From Acidobacteriota bacterium (GTDB lineage: Bacteria; Acidobacteriota; Blastocatellia; Chloracidobacteriales; Chloracidobacteriaceae): 64,000 bases of DNA. Below the pieces are notes generated by a model. It did no database searches. It was not told where the DNA came from and saw nothing but the letters and a program-made list of their open reading frames with translations. Both the position numbers and the translations under genes were made by a program. Each line of letters opens with the position of its first letter. Positions within the stretch are counted from its first letter, which is position 1. Below, in pieces: positions 1-10,900 of the stretch. The stretch is taken from assembly GCA_016208495.1 (NCBI GenBank), contig JACQXX010000052.1, positions 1-64,000 of the forward strand, read 5' to 3'.

Positions 1-228
1 ATTCGGCTTTCGGAAAATTGTTCCAGGTTTCGGTACATCATCGCTTCCAGTTCTCTTTCTCTTTGGGGATGGATCAGTCCTTCTTAATTTTATCAACTTT
101 TCTTCTCTTTTCTAGACGTTACTTTGTCGGAGTATCTAATACACGTAGACTTTCCTCTGTAGAAAAATTAATTTACTGTATTCTTTCAAAATTCTGAATT
201 CTCTATTTCAACCTTCCCAGGAGGCAAT
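1..228. promoter_or_regulatory. Leader of the first CHAT gene
   Basis: 228 bp with an AT- and T-rich stretch at about 80-210 and the Shine-Dalgarno AGGAGG at 219-225. A -10-like TATAAT-type box could not be fixed. The reverse strand at 1-41 could encode the first 13 residues of a truncated gene (MMYRNLEQFSESR), too little to call. Confidence 0.4.
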
Positions 229-3200
229 ATGTTCTTCCTACGGATTTGCCGGAGTTTTTTTCTACTTTCTCTCCTCATCATTACAAACGGACTCCTGTGG
301 TCAGCGTTAGTACTTGCCGACCAGAAAGGGAGAACAGATCTTTTTTTTCAAGCGGCTGTCGCCCAACAAATACCTGTTTTATCCGCGGATACATTGATTC
401 AAAAGGAGCTTTCCCCTGGAGAATCCCATAATTACCGAATTGCGCTTGATCAAGACCAGTTTGTTTCCATCGCAGTTGAGCAACAAGGCATTGATGTTGA
501 ATTAAGACTTGAAACTGAAAATGGGACTGAGGTGACTGGCATGAATCGGTGGGACAGCACGCTTGGGGTTGAATCGCTGGTGTGGATTGCCAAACATCCA
601 GGTTTGTATCAACTCAAGATCAAAGCGGCCTATCCCAAAGGGTTAGAGGGGAAATATACCCTTAAGCTGGTTGAAGTTCGAGCGGCGACTGAAACTGACT
701 CTACCCGCATTACGGCTCAACAGCTATTTCTCGAAGCTGGACAATACCAGGGCCAGGAAACTGACTCGGCACTGCGCAAAGCCATCGAAACCTATCAGGC
801 GTCACTCCTGCTCTGGCAAAAACTTGGTGATCGGCAGTGGGAAGGAATTACCCAAGCGTTGATCGGTTGGCTTCTAAAAGATCTTGGCCAACTTCGGACG
901 GCAATCGAGGCTGATCGTCAGGGACTGGAGAGCTTTCGAGCCTGTGGCGATCAGCTTGGAGAATCAATGGCGTTGATTGAACTTGGACTGGGCTACCGAA
1001 TGAGTGGTGAACGAGGAAAGGCGCTTGAGGCGTATGAACAGGCGCTCCGCTTAAAACGTCAACTCGGGGATAAACGTGGTGAGCTTTCAGTGCTCAATAA
1101 TATGGGTTCAGTTTTCCATGACCAGGAAAACTACCAAAAAGCAATTGAATATCACCTGAAGGCCCTTCCACTTCGCAGAACATTAAAAGATCGAAAGGGT
1201 GAGGCAACGACGCTCAACAACATCGGCGCCATCTATATCAACCTTGGGGAACAACAAAAAGCAATGGAGAGTTTTGAACAGGCAATTCAAATTCTCCGGG
1301 AAATTGGTGATCAACGGTTGGAGTGTGCGTTGCTGGCAAATATGATTTTGCCTTACCTTGGGATGAATGAGTTGGAGAAAGCACAGGCAGCCTTTGAACA
1401 GGCGCTGGCACTGGCTCGAAAGCTTGGAGATCAGGCGGAAGAATCGCGAATCCTGAATTCTGGTGCGACGGTGTATCGTCGGCAAGGACAGCCTCAAAAA
1501 GCAATCCACGCTTATCTTCAGGTTTTGGAGTGGTGTCAGAAAAATGGGAGGCGGGGAGCGGAAGCAACGGTTTATAACAATTTGGCTTCGGCCTCTCACC
1601 AACTGGGTGAGCCCCAAAAAGCGTTGGATTATTTTCAGCAATCATTGACGATCCGTCGGGCAATTGGGAATTTTTCAGGTCAGGCTTTAAATCTCTTTGG
1701 AATGGCAAAGATTGAGTGTGAGTTAAACCAATTTGCCTCAGCTCACGCACATATCCAGGAAGCCATCCGTATTGTCGAGTCTTACTACACCAGATTTACC
1801 AATCGCCAACTCCTCAGTTCATTTTTGGCCAATTCGCAACAGTTTTATGAGTTTCAGATTGATTTGCTGATGCAGTGGGCTGAGCAAGATCCATCAGGTG
1901 GGCATCGTGAACAAGCCTTTCAGGTCAATGAATTGATGCGAGCCCGAAATTTGTTGGGATTACTCCAGGAAGCTCAAGCCGACATTCGTACTGGCGTTTC
2001 ACCAGAACTGCTTTCCAGAGAACGAGATGTTGAACAGCGATTCACTGCGCATATTGAGGCGTATGCCAAACTCCTCAATCAAAAATATTCGGCTGAAGAT
2101 AAGCAGAAAGGCGAAAGACAGCTTGAGGAATTAACCATTGAGTACAACGACGTTCAGGCGCAGATTCGTCAACACAGTCCACGATATGCCTCGCTGACCC
2201 AACCCAAAGCGCTGACACTGGCTGAAATTCAAAAACAAGTTGTGGATGACAACACATTGCTACTCGAATTTGCGCTTGGTGATGATCGAAGTTATATGTG
2301 GGCCATCACCCAAACCACCTGCACCAGTTATCAACTTCCCCCGCGAGCTGAAATTGAAACCATAGCTGAAGAGGTTTACCGGTTTCTGACCACTGCCAAT
2401 CAACCAGAAACCGAATATGTAAAAGCGGCTGACAAACTGAGCCGAATCGTGCTTGGGCCGGTCGCCTCACAGCTCAGGAATCAACGTCTTTTGATTGTGG
2501 CGGATGGGGTGTTGCACTACATCCCGTTTTCAGCTCTGCCCAAACCGACAACCCCAGGTAGCCATACTGCTGTTAGACCAGGTTCAGTTCAAATCAACTC
2601 CCAGCCTGGGTGGAAACCAATGGTTCTGGATCATGAAATCATCTCGTTGCCGTCAGTCACGACGCTGGCCGCCCTGAGAAATGAAACATCAACCCGGCGG
2701 GAAGCGCCAAAGCGGTTGGCAGTGCTGGCCGACCCGGTTTTTTCGGAACAGGATGCTCGACTGACCACCCCCAAAAAGAGCCTGACCGCAGAAGCATCAC
2801 GACCCAAACCAGCATTGACTTCGGACGAACAAATGCTGATTGACTTTTCTCAAAAGGCTCTTGAATCAGCTTCTCAAGCAGGCATCCCGACTTCCGGAAT
2901 CAACCTTCCAAGACTGGCTGGAACACGCAAAGCCATCGAAAAAATTCTGACCTTTGTGCCACCCCAACAGGTGAAAACAGCCTTTGACTTTGATGCCAAT
3001 CGGGAACTGGCCCTTCACCCTGAATTGAGTCAGTACCAGATTGTCCACTTTGCAACCCATGGCTTTTTAAATGCAGTCAATCCAGAATACTCGGGCCTTA
3101 TGTTGTCGCTGGTGGATTCCAGAGGTCATTCGCAACCTGGATTTTTAAGTGCAATTGATGTCTATAACCTGAATTTACCGGCTGAGCTCGTTGTGCTCCA

Positions 3201-3531
3201 CGCCTGCCAGACTGGACTTGGAGCGGACCTGACCGGCTCACAGCCAAAACGTGATGTTCAGTCACAACTCAAAAAAGTTCGGAGCGAGGGACTCATCGGT
3301 CTGACCCGTGGGTTTATGTACGCAGGCGCCAAACGCGTGATGGTCAGCCTCTGGAGCATCAAAGAACAGGCCACGGGTGAACTGATGATCCGATTTTACA
3401 AACACCTGCAGGGTTCAAAGAAATTATCTCCAGCCGCTGCCTTGCGTCAGGCTCAAATCGAGATGCTGACTCAAACAAAATGGAAATCACCTTCGGACTG
3501 GTCAGGGCTTGTCATCCAGGGTGAGTGGTAA
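229..3531 (+). CDS. TPR-CHAT caspase-like protease, exported (LGN-type TPRs)
   Basis: Predicted 1100-residue cysteine protease of the CHAT (caspase/separase-like) family. Residues 1-30 form a hydrophobic export signal. Residues about 55-150 resemble a PPC-type beta-sandwich (ELSPGESHNYRIAL, then a GLYQLKI strand). About eight 40-residue TPRs of the LGN/GPSM kind (SVLNNMGSVFHDQENYQKAI) cover about 185-520, followed by a helical linker with many charged residues. The CHAT domain fills about 670-1100. The catalytic pair is visible: His944 in HFATHGF and Cys993 in VLHACQTGLG, so the enzyme looks active. The start at 229 has a good ribosome-binding site (AGGAGG, 219-225). It converges on the FGE-like gene. 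Its closest relative in the window is the CHAT gene at 21840-25262. The substrate is unknown; CHAT proteases usually cut one specific partner, and TPRs bind the trigger or substrate. Confidence 0.9.
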   Translation: MFFLRICRSFFLLSLLIITNGLLWSALVLADQKGRTDLFFQAAVAQQIPVLSADTLIQKELSPGESHNYRIALDQDQFVSIAVEQQGIDVELRLETENGTEVTGMNRWDSTLGVESLVWIAKHPGLYQLKIKAAYPKGLEGKYTLKLVEVRAATETDSTRITAQQLFLEAGQYQGQETDSALRKAIETYQASLLLWQKLGDRQWEGITQALIGWLLKDLGQLRTAIEADRQGLESFRACGDQLGESMALIELGLGYRMSGERGKALEAYEQALRLKRQLGDKRGELSVLNNMGSVFHDQENYQKAIEYHLKALPLRRTLKDRKGEATTLNNIGAIYINLGEQQKAMESFEQAIQILREIGDQRLECALLANMILPYLGMNELEKAQAAFEQALALARKLGDQAEESRILNSGATVYRRQGQPQKAIHAYLQVLEWCQKNGRRGAEATVYNNLASASHQLGEPQKALDYFQQSLTIRRAIGNFSGQALNLFGMAKIECELNQFASAHAHIQEAIRIVESYYTRFTNRQLLSSFLANSQQFYEFQIDLLMQWAEQDPSGGHREQAFQVNELMRARNLLGLLQEAQADIRTGVSPELLSRERDVEQRFTAHIEAYAKLLNQKYSAEDKQKGERQLEELTIEYNDVQAQIRQHSPRYASLTQPKALTLAEIQKQVVDDNTLLLEFALGDDRSYMWAITQTTCTSYQLPPRAEIETIAEEVYRFLTTANQPETEYVKAADKLSRIVLGPVASQLRNQRLLIVADGVLHYIPFSALPKPTTPGSHTAVRPGSVQINSQPGWKPMVLDHEIISLPSVTTLAALRNETSTRREAPKRLAVLADPVFSEQDARLTTPKKSLTAEASRPKPALTSDEQMLIDFSQKALESASQAGIPTSGINLPRLAGTRKAIEKILTFVPPQQVKTAFDFDANRELALHPELSQYQIVHFATHGFLNAVNPEYSGLMLSLVDSRGHSQPGFLSAIDVYNLNLPAELVVLHACQTGLGADLTGSQPKRDVQSQLKKVRSEGLIGLTRGFMYAGAKRVMVSLWSIKEQATGELMIRFYKHLQGSKKLSPAAALRQAQIEMLTQTKWKSPSDWSGLVIQGEW

Positions 3532-3607
3532 AGGGCGGTCGGGATGGTGCAGAGCCTGTGGCTCGCGCCTGGTTTTGTCTTTAGAAAATCGAAAACCTGG
3601 AGTCTAT

Positions 3608-6061
3608 TTACAGGTTCAACACGACCCGAAACCCAATATTATTGCTTCGAACTTTGGGCAACACCCGACCACGGTAAGCCGAACGGCACAAATCGGCGAC
3701 GGTGCTCCAGGATCCACCCCGAATAATTTGGAATTTATTACCTTTGACACTCCAAACCCGGTCATCGCTGGGTGCATTCTGGTAGTTCTCGTGATCCGGG
3801 TCGAGGCACCATTCCCAAAGATTTCCATGCATATCATATAAACCAAAAGCGTTCGCCCACTTTAAACTTCCAACCGGGATTGTTTTTCCAGTTAAGTCAG
3901 GTTTCTGATACTGAGCAATCTCTGGTATCAGGCTATCACCAAAAGCATATGGCGTGGCGGCGCCGGCCCGGCAGGCATATTCCCATTGGGCTTCGGTCGG
4001 CAGTGTGTACGTTCGTCCGGTTCGTTTCGATAACAACCGGCAAAACTCCAATGCCTCCGAGAAATTGACATACTCAACCGGAAGATCAGGGTCATCTCGG
4101 AATCGTGACGGGTTAGAACCCATAATGGCTTTCCATTGGGCTTGTGTGAGGAGATAAACCCCTATAAAAAATGAGCGAACCGTAACGTGATGACGTGGGA
4201 ACTCGGATTCCTGGGCGTTGGGGTCACCTACTTTGGATCCCATCCAAAAGTCCCCACCAGTGATTTTCGTCATGGTCAATGACACGTCATCGCTGAGGCT
4301 CTCGATAAAACAAACGGCTTTTTTCTGAAATCGGGATACAATTTCCTGGTGAGGGCCAAGTGTGACCGTCAAAAACTGGTACGTCTGAAAATCCTGAGTC
4401 CCGGCAAGTCCAACCTGACTTTTTAAAGACTTGATCGCCGATATTTTCTGATGCTCAATATCCCCCAAAGCATTCCCATACAGTTTGCAGTTCGTGACGA
4501 GATGCCGGCTCCCTTGCTCAACACGAATTCCAAGTTGCTTTCCGTCATGGATGGTGCATTGTTCCAACTGGGCAAAGCTTTTTTGAACGACCGAAATCCC
4601 AGCCAGCGTGTTTCCATACACATCACAATGAGTCAATTTGGCACTGCTTTTTTCAGAGAGATACACACCTTCCCGATTGTTGTTATAAATTGTACTTTTT
4701 TCGGTTGTTACAGTTCCCTCAGCCGTCACGGCAATCCCGGCATGCTGGTTGTTAAAAATCTTACTTTCCTTGATTTCAATATTGGCCTGGAGAGAGACAA
4801 GGATTCCACTGTGTTGGGCTTGTGTAATCGAACAGCGCCACAACCTGAGTTGGCTCCTTTGAGTTGCAATCATCCCGGAACCACCGATTTGCCAGATCTC
4901 ACAGCCCTTGAGCAATCCTTGTGCGCCTTCATAAATAAGAATGCCTTCCTTACCGGTCTTCACAATCGAGCAATATTTGAGTGATACCATTGTTTTTTCT
5001 CCATAAACCAGGCACCCGGTGCCGCCCTCAGATGAAATCACACAATTGACAAACCTGACGTCACAATCGGTTATCAATATGGCCTCACGAGATGAGCCTT
5101 CGGTGTTGGTGGTGCGCAGGGTCAATCCCCGGATATGAACCCGAGCCGATTGCACAACCAAACCAGGGTTGTTGTGTCCTTGAATAATAATTGAATGCAC
5201 TTCACCTTCCCCAACCAGTTTGAGTGGTTTGTTAATCATGACGGTTTCTTCATACACTCCTGGAAAAATGCGAATGACAGCCTCTGGAAACGCCTGGGCA
5301 ACCGCTTCGCCAATGGTTGTGTAGTGACCGATTCCCGTCTTGGAGACAATTGGCGCAGATTGGGCGGTTTCAGGCATCACCGGCACCGGCAGAAGCTGCG
5401 GAAGCAACAAAACGGAATGCCCTTGCGGTTGATGAATTCCTTTTCCAACACCATCCGCTGCCTGAACTGATTTCAAGATCAGAAGAAAAGCATCTGGAGC
5501 AATGCTTTCGTCCTTGACGATCAGACCTTCAGTAAAACTGGCAATCTGGGTTCCGGGTCTGGCGGAGATTGAGGCCAAATACTGGTTCATCGGAATCGGA
5601 AGCCCAAAATCCTGGTGCGGCGGCTGATGGCAAAAGGGACACTGGTTGCGAGCAGTGGCAACCGGCACGGAGAGAACCCAGCATCGGTGCCGCTTGACGG
5701 TCTGCCGTGCCTGAGCACCACATCCAGGGCAAGCTGGCGGTTTCTCGTTCGTCAATCCAAAGAAATGATGCTGAGCAGCCGCTTTTGTATCCCCCAAACA
5801 AAGAGTCTGGCAGGAATCGCACAGGTACTGATGATGAAACGGACGATCACAGGCCGGGCAATGCTGGTTTTGCTTGTGGGTCAGGTCTTCCACTTCAATC
5901 GGCCAGTAATTGCGACAACCCAGACAATACCCCCAAAACGGCTCTTTTGGAAAAGCGTTGCCCAGCACGTGTTCGTGACTAATACATTCAATCGGCCCTG
6001 AGTTGCTGGCCCGAAAACTGATTTTATGAATTGGACAAAAAAAACGATGACGATGTACCAC
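3608..6061 (-). CDS. Zinc-ribbon / beta-helix / FGE-sulfatase-domain fusion protein
   Basis: 817-residue three-part protein. Residues 1-150 hold five CxxC pairs (YCLGC, HCPAC, LCDSC, ACPGC, QCPFC), probably zinc ribbons. Residues about 235-560 look like a right-handed parallel beta-helix: a PGVYEETVMINKPLKLVGEG opening typical of pectin-lyase-like proteins, then repeated short strands with G and N turns. Residues about 593-817 are an FGE/SUMF1-type domain (GGDFWMGS, PTEAQWEYACRAG, LYDMHGNLWEWC, RGGSW, IGFRVV). FGE-type domains include formylglycine-generating enzymes but also many with other or no known chemistry. No signal peptide is visible, and the cysteine-rich start suggests a cytosolic protein. 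The start is GTG with no clear ribosome-binding site, kept because the first CxxH lies at residues 9-12. It is convergent with the CHAT gene on its left. Function is unknown; binding or modifying a target is inference. Confidence 0.8.
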   Translation of the reverse strand: MVHRHRFFCPIHKISFRASNSGPIECISHEHVLGNAFPKEPFWGYCLGCRNYWPIEVEDLTHKQNQHCPACDRPFHHQYLCDSCQTLCLGDTKAAAQHHFFGLTNEKPPACPGCGAQARQTVKRHRCWVLSVPVATARNQCPFCHQPPHQDFGLPIPMNQYLASISARPGTQIASFTEGLIVKDESIAPDAFLLILKSVQAADGVGKGIHQPQGHSVLLLPQLLPVPVMPETAQSAPIVSKTGIGHYTTIGEAVAQAFPEAVIRIFPGVYEETVMINKPLKLVGEGEVHSIIIQGHNNPGLVVQSARVHIRGLTLRTTNTEGSSREAILITDCDVRFVNCVISSEGGTGCLVYGEKTMVSLKYCSIVKTGKEGILIYEGAQGLLKGCEIWQIGGSGMIATQRSQLRLWRCSITQAQHSGILVSLQANIEIKESKIFNNQHAGIAVTAEGTVTTEKSTIYNNNREGVYLSEKSSAKLTHCDVYGNTLAGISVVQKSFAQLEQCTIHDGKQLGIRVEQGSRHLVTNCKLYGNALGDIEHQKISAIKSLKSQVGLAGTQDFQTYQFLTVTLGPHQEIVSRFQKKAVCFIESLSDDVSLTMTKITGGDFWMGSKVGDPNAQESEFPRHHVTVRSFFIGVYLLTQAQWKAIMGSNPSRFRDDPDLPVEYVNFSEALEFCRLLSKRTGRTYTLPTEAQWEYACRAGAATPYAFGDSLIPEIAQYQKPDLTGKTIPVGSLKWANAFGLYDMHGNLWEWCLDPDHENYQNAPSDDRVWSVKGNKFQIIRGGSWSTVADLCRSAYRGRVLPKVRSNNIGFRVVLNL

Positions 6062-6402
6062 GGTGTATATCCGATTTTTAGGATTTGGGGTTCAGAAAAA
6101 TAGAATTATACCAGTCAAGGTTCAGGGTTCAGGGAAATACAATTGTTTCAATAGGTTAACCTCCTGTAAATCGAGGAGATGATTAAATAGTGGAAGTATC
6201 AGTCAGTACCACCTGTGTCAGCAGGTGGGCTGGAAGAAGTGGAGTCCACCCGCTGACGCAGGTCGTACCGACAAGTCCTTTTCCGGCAAGTACTTTGTCA
6301 TAAGTTTCCTGAGATATTGAATTTGGTAAGTGTTTGATTCTTTTCGTGTATTTCGTGTGTTTCGTGGTTCAAAATGTCTTGGAATTTTCGGTAAGGTACT
6401 TA
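6062..6402. repeat. Gene-free stretch with palindrome and short repeats
   Basis: This 341-bp stretch has no convincing gene. It holds two TTCAGGG heptamers (6119-6135). It also holds an imperfect palindrome at 6202-6272 with two 27-bp arms around a 17-bp loop; the arms contain ACCACCTGTGTCAGCAGGTGG and its near complement. A third element is a TTTCGTG-type motif (6346-6370) that returns inverted at 63268-63296. The palindrome is the same family as the one at 7904-7974. It could fold in RNA and act as a shared terminator or be a REP-like element. Confidence 0.6.
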
Positions 6403-7818
6403 TCACTGTCGGATTTCGATCACTCCCTTTTGGATCAACCGATATTCTCCACGGTATTCTTCAACCAGAGCCGGCTTTGTAATGACAATCTCGCCAGTAC
6501 GGATCTCCGAACAAGAATAAAACTCTGTGTAGTAGTAGGAAAATTCATGCTGAGCCATCAACCGATCCCGGTTTGGTAACGCCAGCAAATGTGGCTGCCT
6601 GTTGCTCGAATCAAAAAAGCGAGTTATAGAAAAAAGCGCCTGATTAGTTTGTGTTGAAAGAACTTGAGGTTGGCCATTTACTGGACCAACATCTAGTACA
6701 ACCCTATTCACTTGTTTTAAGCATTCTTCAACGGTGCCAGATGGAAATGTCGGAGTTGACGGTTGGACCTGAATGCGGTTCTTTTCGGAATGTCCCTGGT
6801 TGCCAACGACCGAAGGAGTCGCTGGCGGTTGAGATGGTTGACCCCGGTTATCGTCCAAAGATTTTTTTACCTGGAGCAACATGTTCGCATGACTTTCTTG
6901 TATATCTTTGAGTTCGTTCCAAGACTGAGCCTGTTTCTTTTCCTGTTGTGTAAACTGTTCTCCAATAAATGTTTTCAGACCAACAGAGTATTCATTCATC
7001 AGTTGTTGCAGTTGATCTCTCATTTCCTGTTTTTCACGTGCCGGGTCATTCGGCGGAGGTCCATCATTCATAGCCGGGCGGCGGGTTCTACCCAAAACCA
7101 CCCCTCCCCCCAATCCAATCAGAAGGGCAACCAAAAAAGTGCCTCCTTGCTCAAGCCAGTGAAAATACGGTTGGTTTGCCACGGACGCTTTCATATCGGC
7201 AATCGCCTGCTTGAGTTCTAAAAGTTCACGAACCTGGGATTTCTCACCGCTTTCGGCTGTAGTCGAACCGGCTGGCTGGCCGTTTGCCAAACCTTCCTGA
7301 TCACCGGTTGCAGAAACAGAGGCTTTTGTTTTAAATATTTCCTGAATTTTCTTAAAATGCGTTGTTATCTCTGGATGAGCACTGACCCCGCCTAATTCTG
7401 AGAAAAGACTATCTAACTGAGTCGAACAACTCAGCTTATTTGATTCACTTAAATAGGTTTTTGCTTCTTTGATGTTCTGCTCATCTGAATTTCCCTCTTT
7501 TATATTAGAAAAAATTTGAAGACTTCCTGTTATTAAGGTAATTGACTGTTTTTGAGACTGTTTATCGGTAAATCTACTTTTTTGTGATTGTAAAAACCTA
7601 ATACTTTCAACCAGAGTTTGGGCGTCATTTTCACCCCCCAAAGAAGGTTGTGGCGGTTCTGGAGACTGCGATGGGCTGATGGACGGTCCTTCTGCATTTG
7701 CATTTTGGTCTTTCGGTTCAGCAGAAGAGTCTTCCCCGGTTCCACACCCAACACCTATCAGCAGCAGTATCACCAGTGCGCAAACTGCCAGATTCGATTT
7801 TGTTTTTGGAAAATTCAT
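6403..7818 (-). CDS. Membrane-anchored lipoprotein-like protein with coiled coil, unknown function
   Basis: 471-residue protein that I do not recognise. I start it at 7818 because the sequence then begins with a signal-like segment (MNFPKTKSNLAVCALVILLL, then GVGC) and is preceded by GAGAGG; an upstream in-frame start would bury that signal. The GVGC is a weak lipobox, so a lipid anchor is possible, not certain. A serine/proline/glutamine-rich stretch follows, then predicted helices, and a second hydrophobic segment at about 224-243 (FLVALLIGLGGGVVLG). After that come a charged coiled-coil region and a compact C-terminal domain (about 360-471) with many aromatic residues. It is the last gene of the minus-strand run that includes the actin-like and tubulin-like genes, separated from them by a 177-bp gap with a palindrome. 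It may tether the complex to the membrane; that is inference from position. Confidence 0.7.
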   Translation of the reverse strand: MNFPKTKSNLAVCALVILLLIGVGCGTGEDSSAEPKDQNANAEGPSISPSQSPEPPQPSLGGENDAQTLVESIRFLQSQKSRFTDKQSQKQSITLITGSLQIFSNIKEGNSDEQNIKEAKTYLSESNKLSCSTQLDSLFSELGGVSAHPEITTHFKKIQEIFKTKASVSATGDQEGLANGQPAGSTTAESGEKSQVRELLELKQAIADMKASVANQPYFHWLEQGGTFLVALLIGLGGGVVLGRTRRPAMNDGPPPNDPAREKQEMRDQLQQLMNEYSVGLKTFIGEQFTQQEKKQAQSWNELKDIQESHANMLLQVKKSLDDNRGQPSQPPATPSVVGNQGHSEKNRIQVQPSTPTFPSGTVEECLKQVNRVVLDVGPVNGQPQVLSTQTNQALFSITRFFDSSNRQPHLLALPNRDRLMAQHEFSYYYTEFYSCSEIRTGEIVITKPALVEEYRGEYRLIQKGVIEIRQ

Positions 7819-7903
7819 AGTGCCTCTCAAATAAATTGCGTTTACATCCCTGCTTGTACCGGATTTTGTGTCAGGCCAGGTCGGTGTTGGAAAGAAAGGG
7901 CTT

Positions 7904-7974
7904 GTCAGTACCACCCGCGTGAGCGGGTGAGGTAGAGACAAGCCAGCCCACCTACTCACGCGGGTGGCACTGAC
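7904..7974. repeat. Imperfect palindrome, REP-like
   Basis: Two 26-bp arms (7904-7929 and 7949-7974) differ at only three positions when one is reverse-complemented. The arms carry GTACCACCCGCGTGAGCGGG. The same family occurs at 6202-6272, and a single arm occurs at 55650-55676. It lies between the lipoprotein gene and the actin-like gene, where it could stop or trim the transcript. Confidence 0.75.
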
Positions 7975-7995
7975 TCATTGGTTTCGGCTGAACTG

Positions 7996-10900
7996 TCACC
8001 GGTAGTTTCCATCCTTCTCAGCCAGTACATTGAGAAACTTATGGTCGCGGTCTTCGGGATAGAGCAATCGGGACAGGAAAAACCCAAGCGGTGATTGTTT
8101 TGATTTGAAATCAAGGCATGCTTTCACCCCTTGCTGAAGCACTGCGTTGAGACTGCTCCACTCTTCGGGCGGCATCAGATTCACGTCTGGATTCCGAGTG
8201 TTTCCAATCAGCGTGAAAATTGGCAAAATCGGATCCATTGGCTGTTCATAATCTTGCAACTCTTCGGTGCTCGCCTTTTCGATGGTTTGGAAGTTTTTTC
8301 CAATCTTGTCTTTGATAGCGTCAAAACTCCAATGATCACACCAACGCATGGTGACTGGTGGGAACTCGTTGACCTGAAGGTTTTTGAGGGTGATTCCGGT
8401 ATAGGGTTTTGATTGGACTTCCATTGCCTGGTCTTGCCCTTCAAGCCTGGTAATGGCCCCTATCGCCACGGATGTTTTGGCTTTTTTCAGATCTTCCTGG
8501 TTCAACAAAATCACATTCTGGATTTCAAGTGCCCGCAGGTACTGAATTTCCACTTCGTCAACCACTGCTTTCATCAAATGAGATTTAATCAAGGCCAGGA
8601 TTGCCTGAGCTTCACGCCGGAGTTCATTGGCCGAACGCTCCAGTTTGGCAAAGGCCAGCAACCCCCAACCGTTGCCGCTCAAAATAAGCTGAATCTTGGG
8701 CGACCGACCATTGCCCAAAATCAATTTCTGATTGACGGCTGCCGCACAGGTCTGTAACAAGCCGTATAAAATCAAATGCTGGAAAAACAACCGGGCTCGA
8801 TACCACTGAAACGATGGATTTTCCAGGCGATCAAGAATCGTAGCCTCTCCTTTGGCAAAAGCATCATTGGTTTTGTTGGTGATGTGCAGGGAATAACAGA
8901 CCCCGGTCGGTAACTTACCGAAGAGTTCATCCCGTGTCAGGCTGTGGTCCACGCCGCGTAAAAACCCCGCCAGCACTCGCCGAAAGATCTCACTCCCGCG
9001 CACTGCCGGCGGCTCAAAGTTCTTTTCGGTAAACCGGAAGAAAGCTTCCCCCGCAACTTTGATACTGTCGAGCACCAGAAAACTTTGATCGTACCGAACG
9101 GCCAAATCGGCGGTGCCACCTCCGACATCAATAAACACATCAATGATGCCTGGGTTGGCAATTGCCTGCTGGGAATTGGCAATGGCGGTGCTTTCATCCA
9201 GTTTATCCCCGTAGTCAAACGTACCAGCCAGGGTCGAGCCGTAACAATATGAGCGAACTTTGGTGATGGCCTGCCGGGCTTCTTTATGAAAATTCTTCGC
9301 TTGTGTCTCGGTAAAGGCAAGTGGAAAGGTGAACACATACTCGCTGATTGGCTCTTTGTAGCTGAAAAACACCTCAGCGTGGGCATAGAGCAATGTCAGT
9401 TGGAGAAATATTTCGCGAAACGGCAACTCTTCACCCGTCGTCGAGACCGAATTCCACTTCAGGATTGTGCCTGGCCGGGTATTCCACGCATCCTCAAACT
9501 GGGCTTCAGCGGTTGCAGTGCCCATTCCTTTATGAAGCGACGGAATATCAGCTTGAAAGAGGTGTTCCAACTGAATGTCTTCCGGCTTGACCTTGTGCAA
9601 ATTGGCTGATTTCAGATCCAGGAGGATAGTTGGGAAAAATCCTTTGCCACTTTCCCACTTCGAGGGGATAATTCCTGGAATTTCCAAACCCAGACCAGCT
9701 CCCCAGACCACTGCCGGACTAAGGCTAAAATTGAGTGGCGCAGGATCTCCCGTCACTTTATAGGCCAGAGCGGTATTGCTGGTCCCAAAATCCACCCCCA
9801 GATGGGCGTGATGGATACCTCGGGCCGGCTGGTCAACCAATTTTGATACAAAGGCGACGCCGCGTTCCCGGTTTCCACTATCGCGAAGCATCAATGCGTA
9901 CGGACGATTTGGCCGGTCCGAACCAGTCAACAAACTGATGTAGGTTTCGTCATCCACTTCGATTTGGCGCGCGGGTGTTCCCTGTTCATCAATCAGGACC
10001 CACTGGCCGCATTCACGTTTTTTCGCTCCAAATCCATAAGCCAGATACAATTTCCAGTCCTGGGAAACTTTTGGAGGCCAGAGCGTCAGATTGGCATTCT
10101 GAAGTAATTTTGAAAATACCGGTTCCGTTCGCCAGGCAATTTCTTTCCCGAGTAGCGTGAAGGTCCAGTCAATGCCGTTGCCTGAAACCCAAATATCCGC
10201 GTCCGGGCGCTGCAACAACTCAGGAAAATGCTCCAACAGCCGTTGTTTGACCGGTGCCAGGCAAATCGCAATCTCACCTGGTTTGAGAACCGAAAATGTT
10301 TCACCGACGTCGTGAACCTCGACTTCGTGCAGCCGCCGAGTTAGCGATGAAGCCGGCTTGCGGCACCAGTAGGGAGCATCAGCCAGGAAGAAATCTTTCA
10401 ACAAAACAACGTCTGACTGTTCATCAAGCTGGAACTCAACCTCCTTCCCGGCAAATTCCACACCGATGGTCCGGGGTCCAAGCCGTTGAAACTGAGCCGG
10501 CGACGGCATCCCGATTTCCAGTGGAGTCGTCATCCAGGGTAAAAGTTGCGGCATTCCCGAAATCAGGTAGTAAGTCGTTCCGCCATTTCGTTGCCGTTGG
10601 AACGGATATTTTTCCAGGCAGGCTTTTGGCTCCTTGAGAAAGGCGTTTCCGAGCGTGTTCCATTGCCCTGGATCCCAATCAATGACGATGGCATCCACAT
10701 TTACAGATTTCTCAAGTGGTCCAAAAGCCCCCTCACAAAAACTATCCAGCGCAGTGCGCATGGTGTTCTCCAACACTTTTTTGGCAATGGTACGCAAATG
10801 GACGTGAACTCGCTTTTCAATCGAATCCTGGTTAACTATGTCCTGGCTTTGATCGGTCGAATTGGTTTTCTCACTCAGTAAAAGCTCTCGACATCGTTCC

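Noticed and set aside
1-41. Truncated gene on - strand at the left edge
   Set aside because: Only 13 possible codons (MMYRNLEQFSESR) without a ribosome-binding site of note. Not enough to call.
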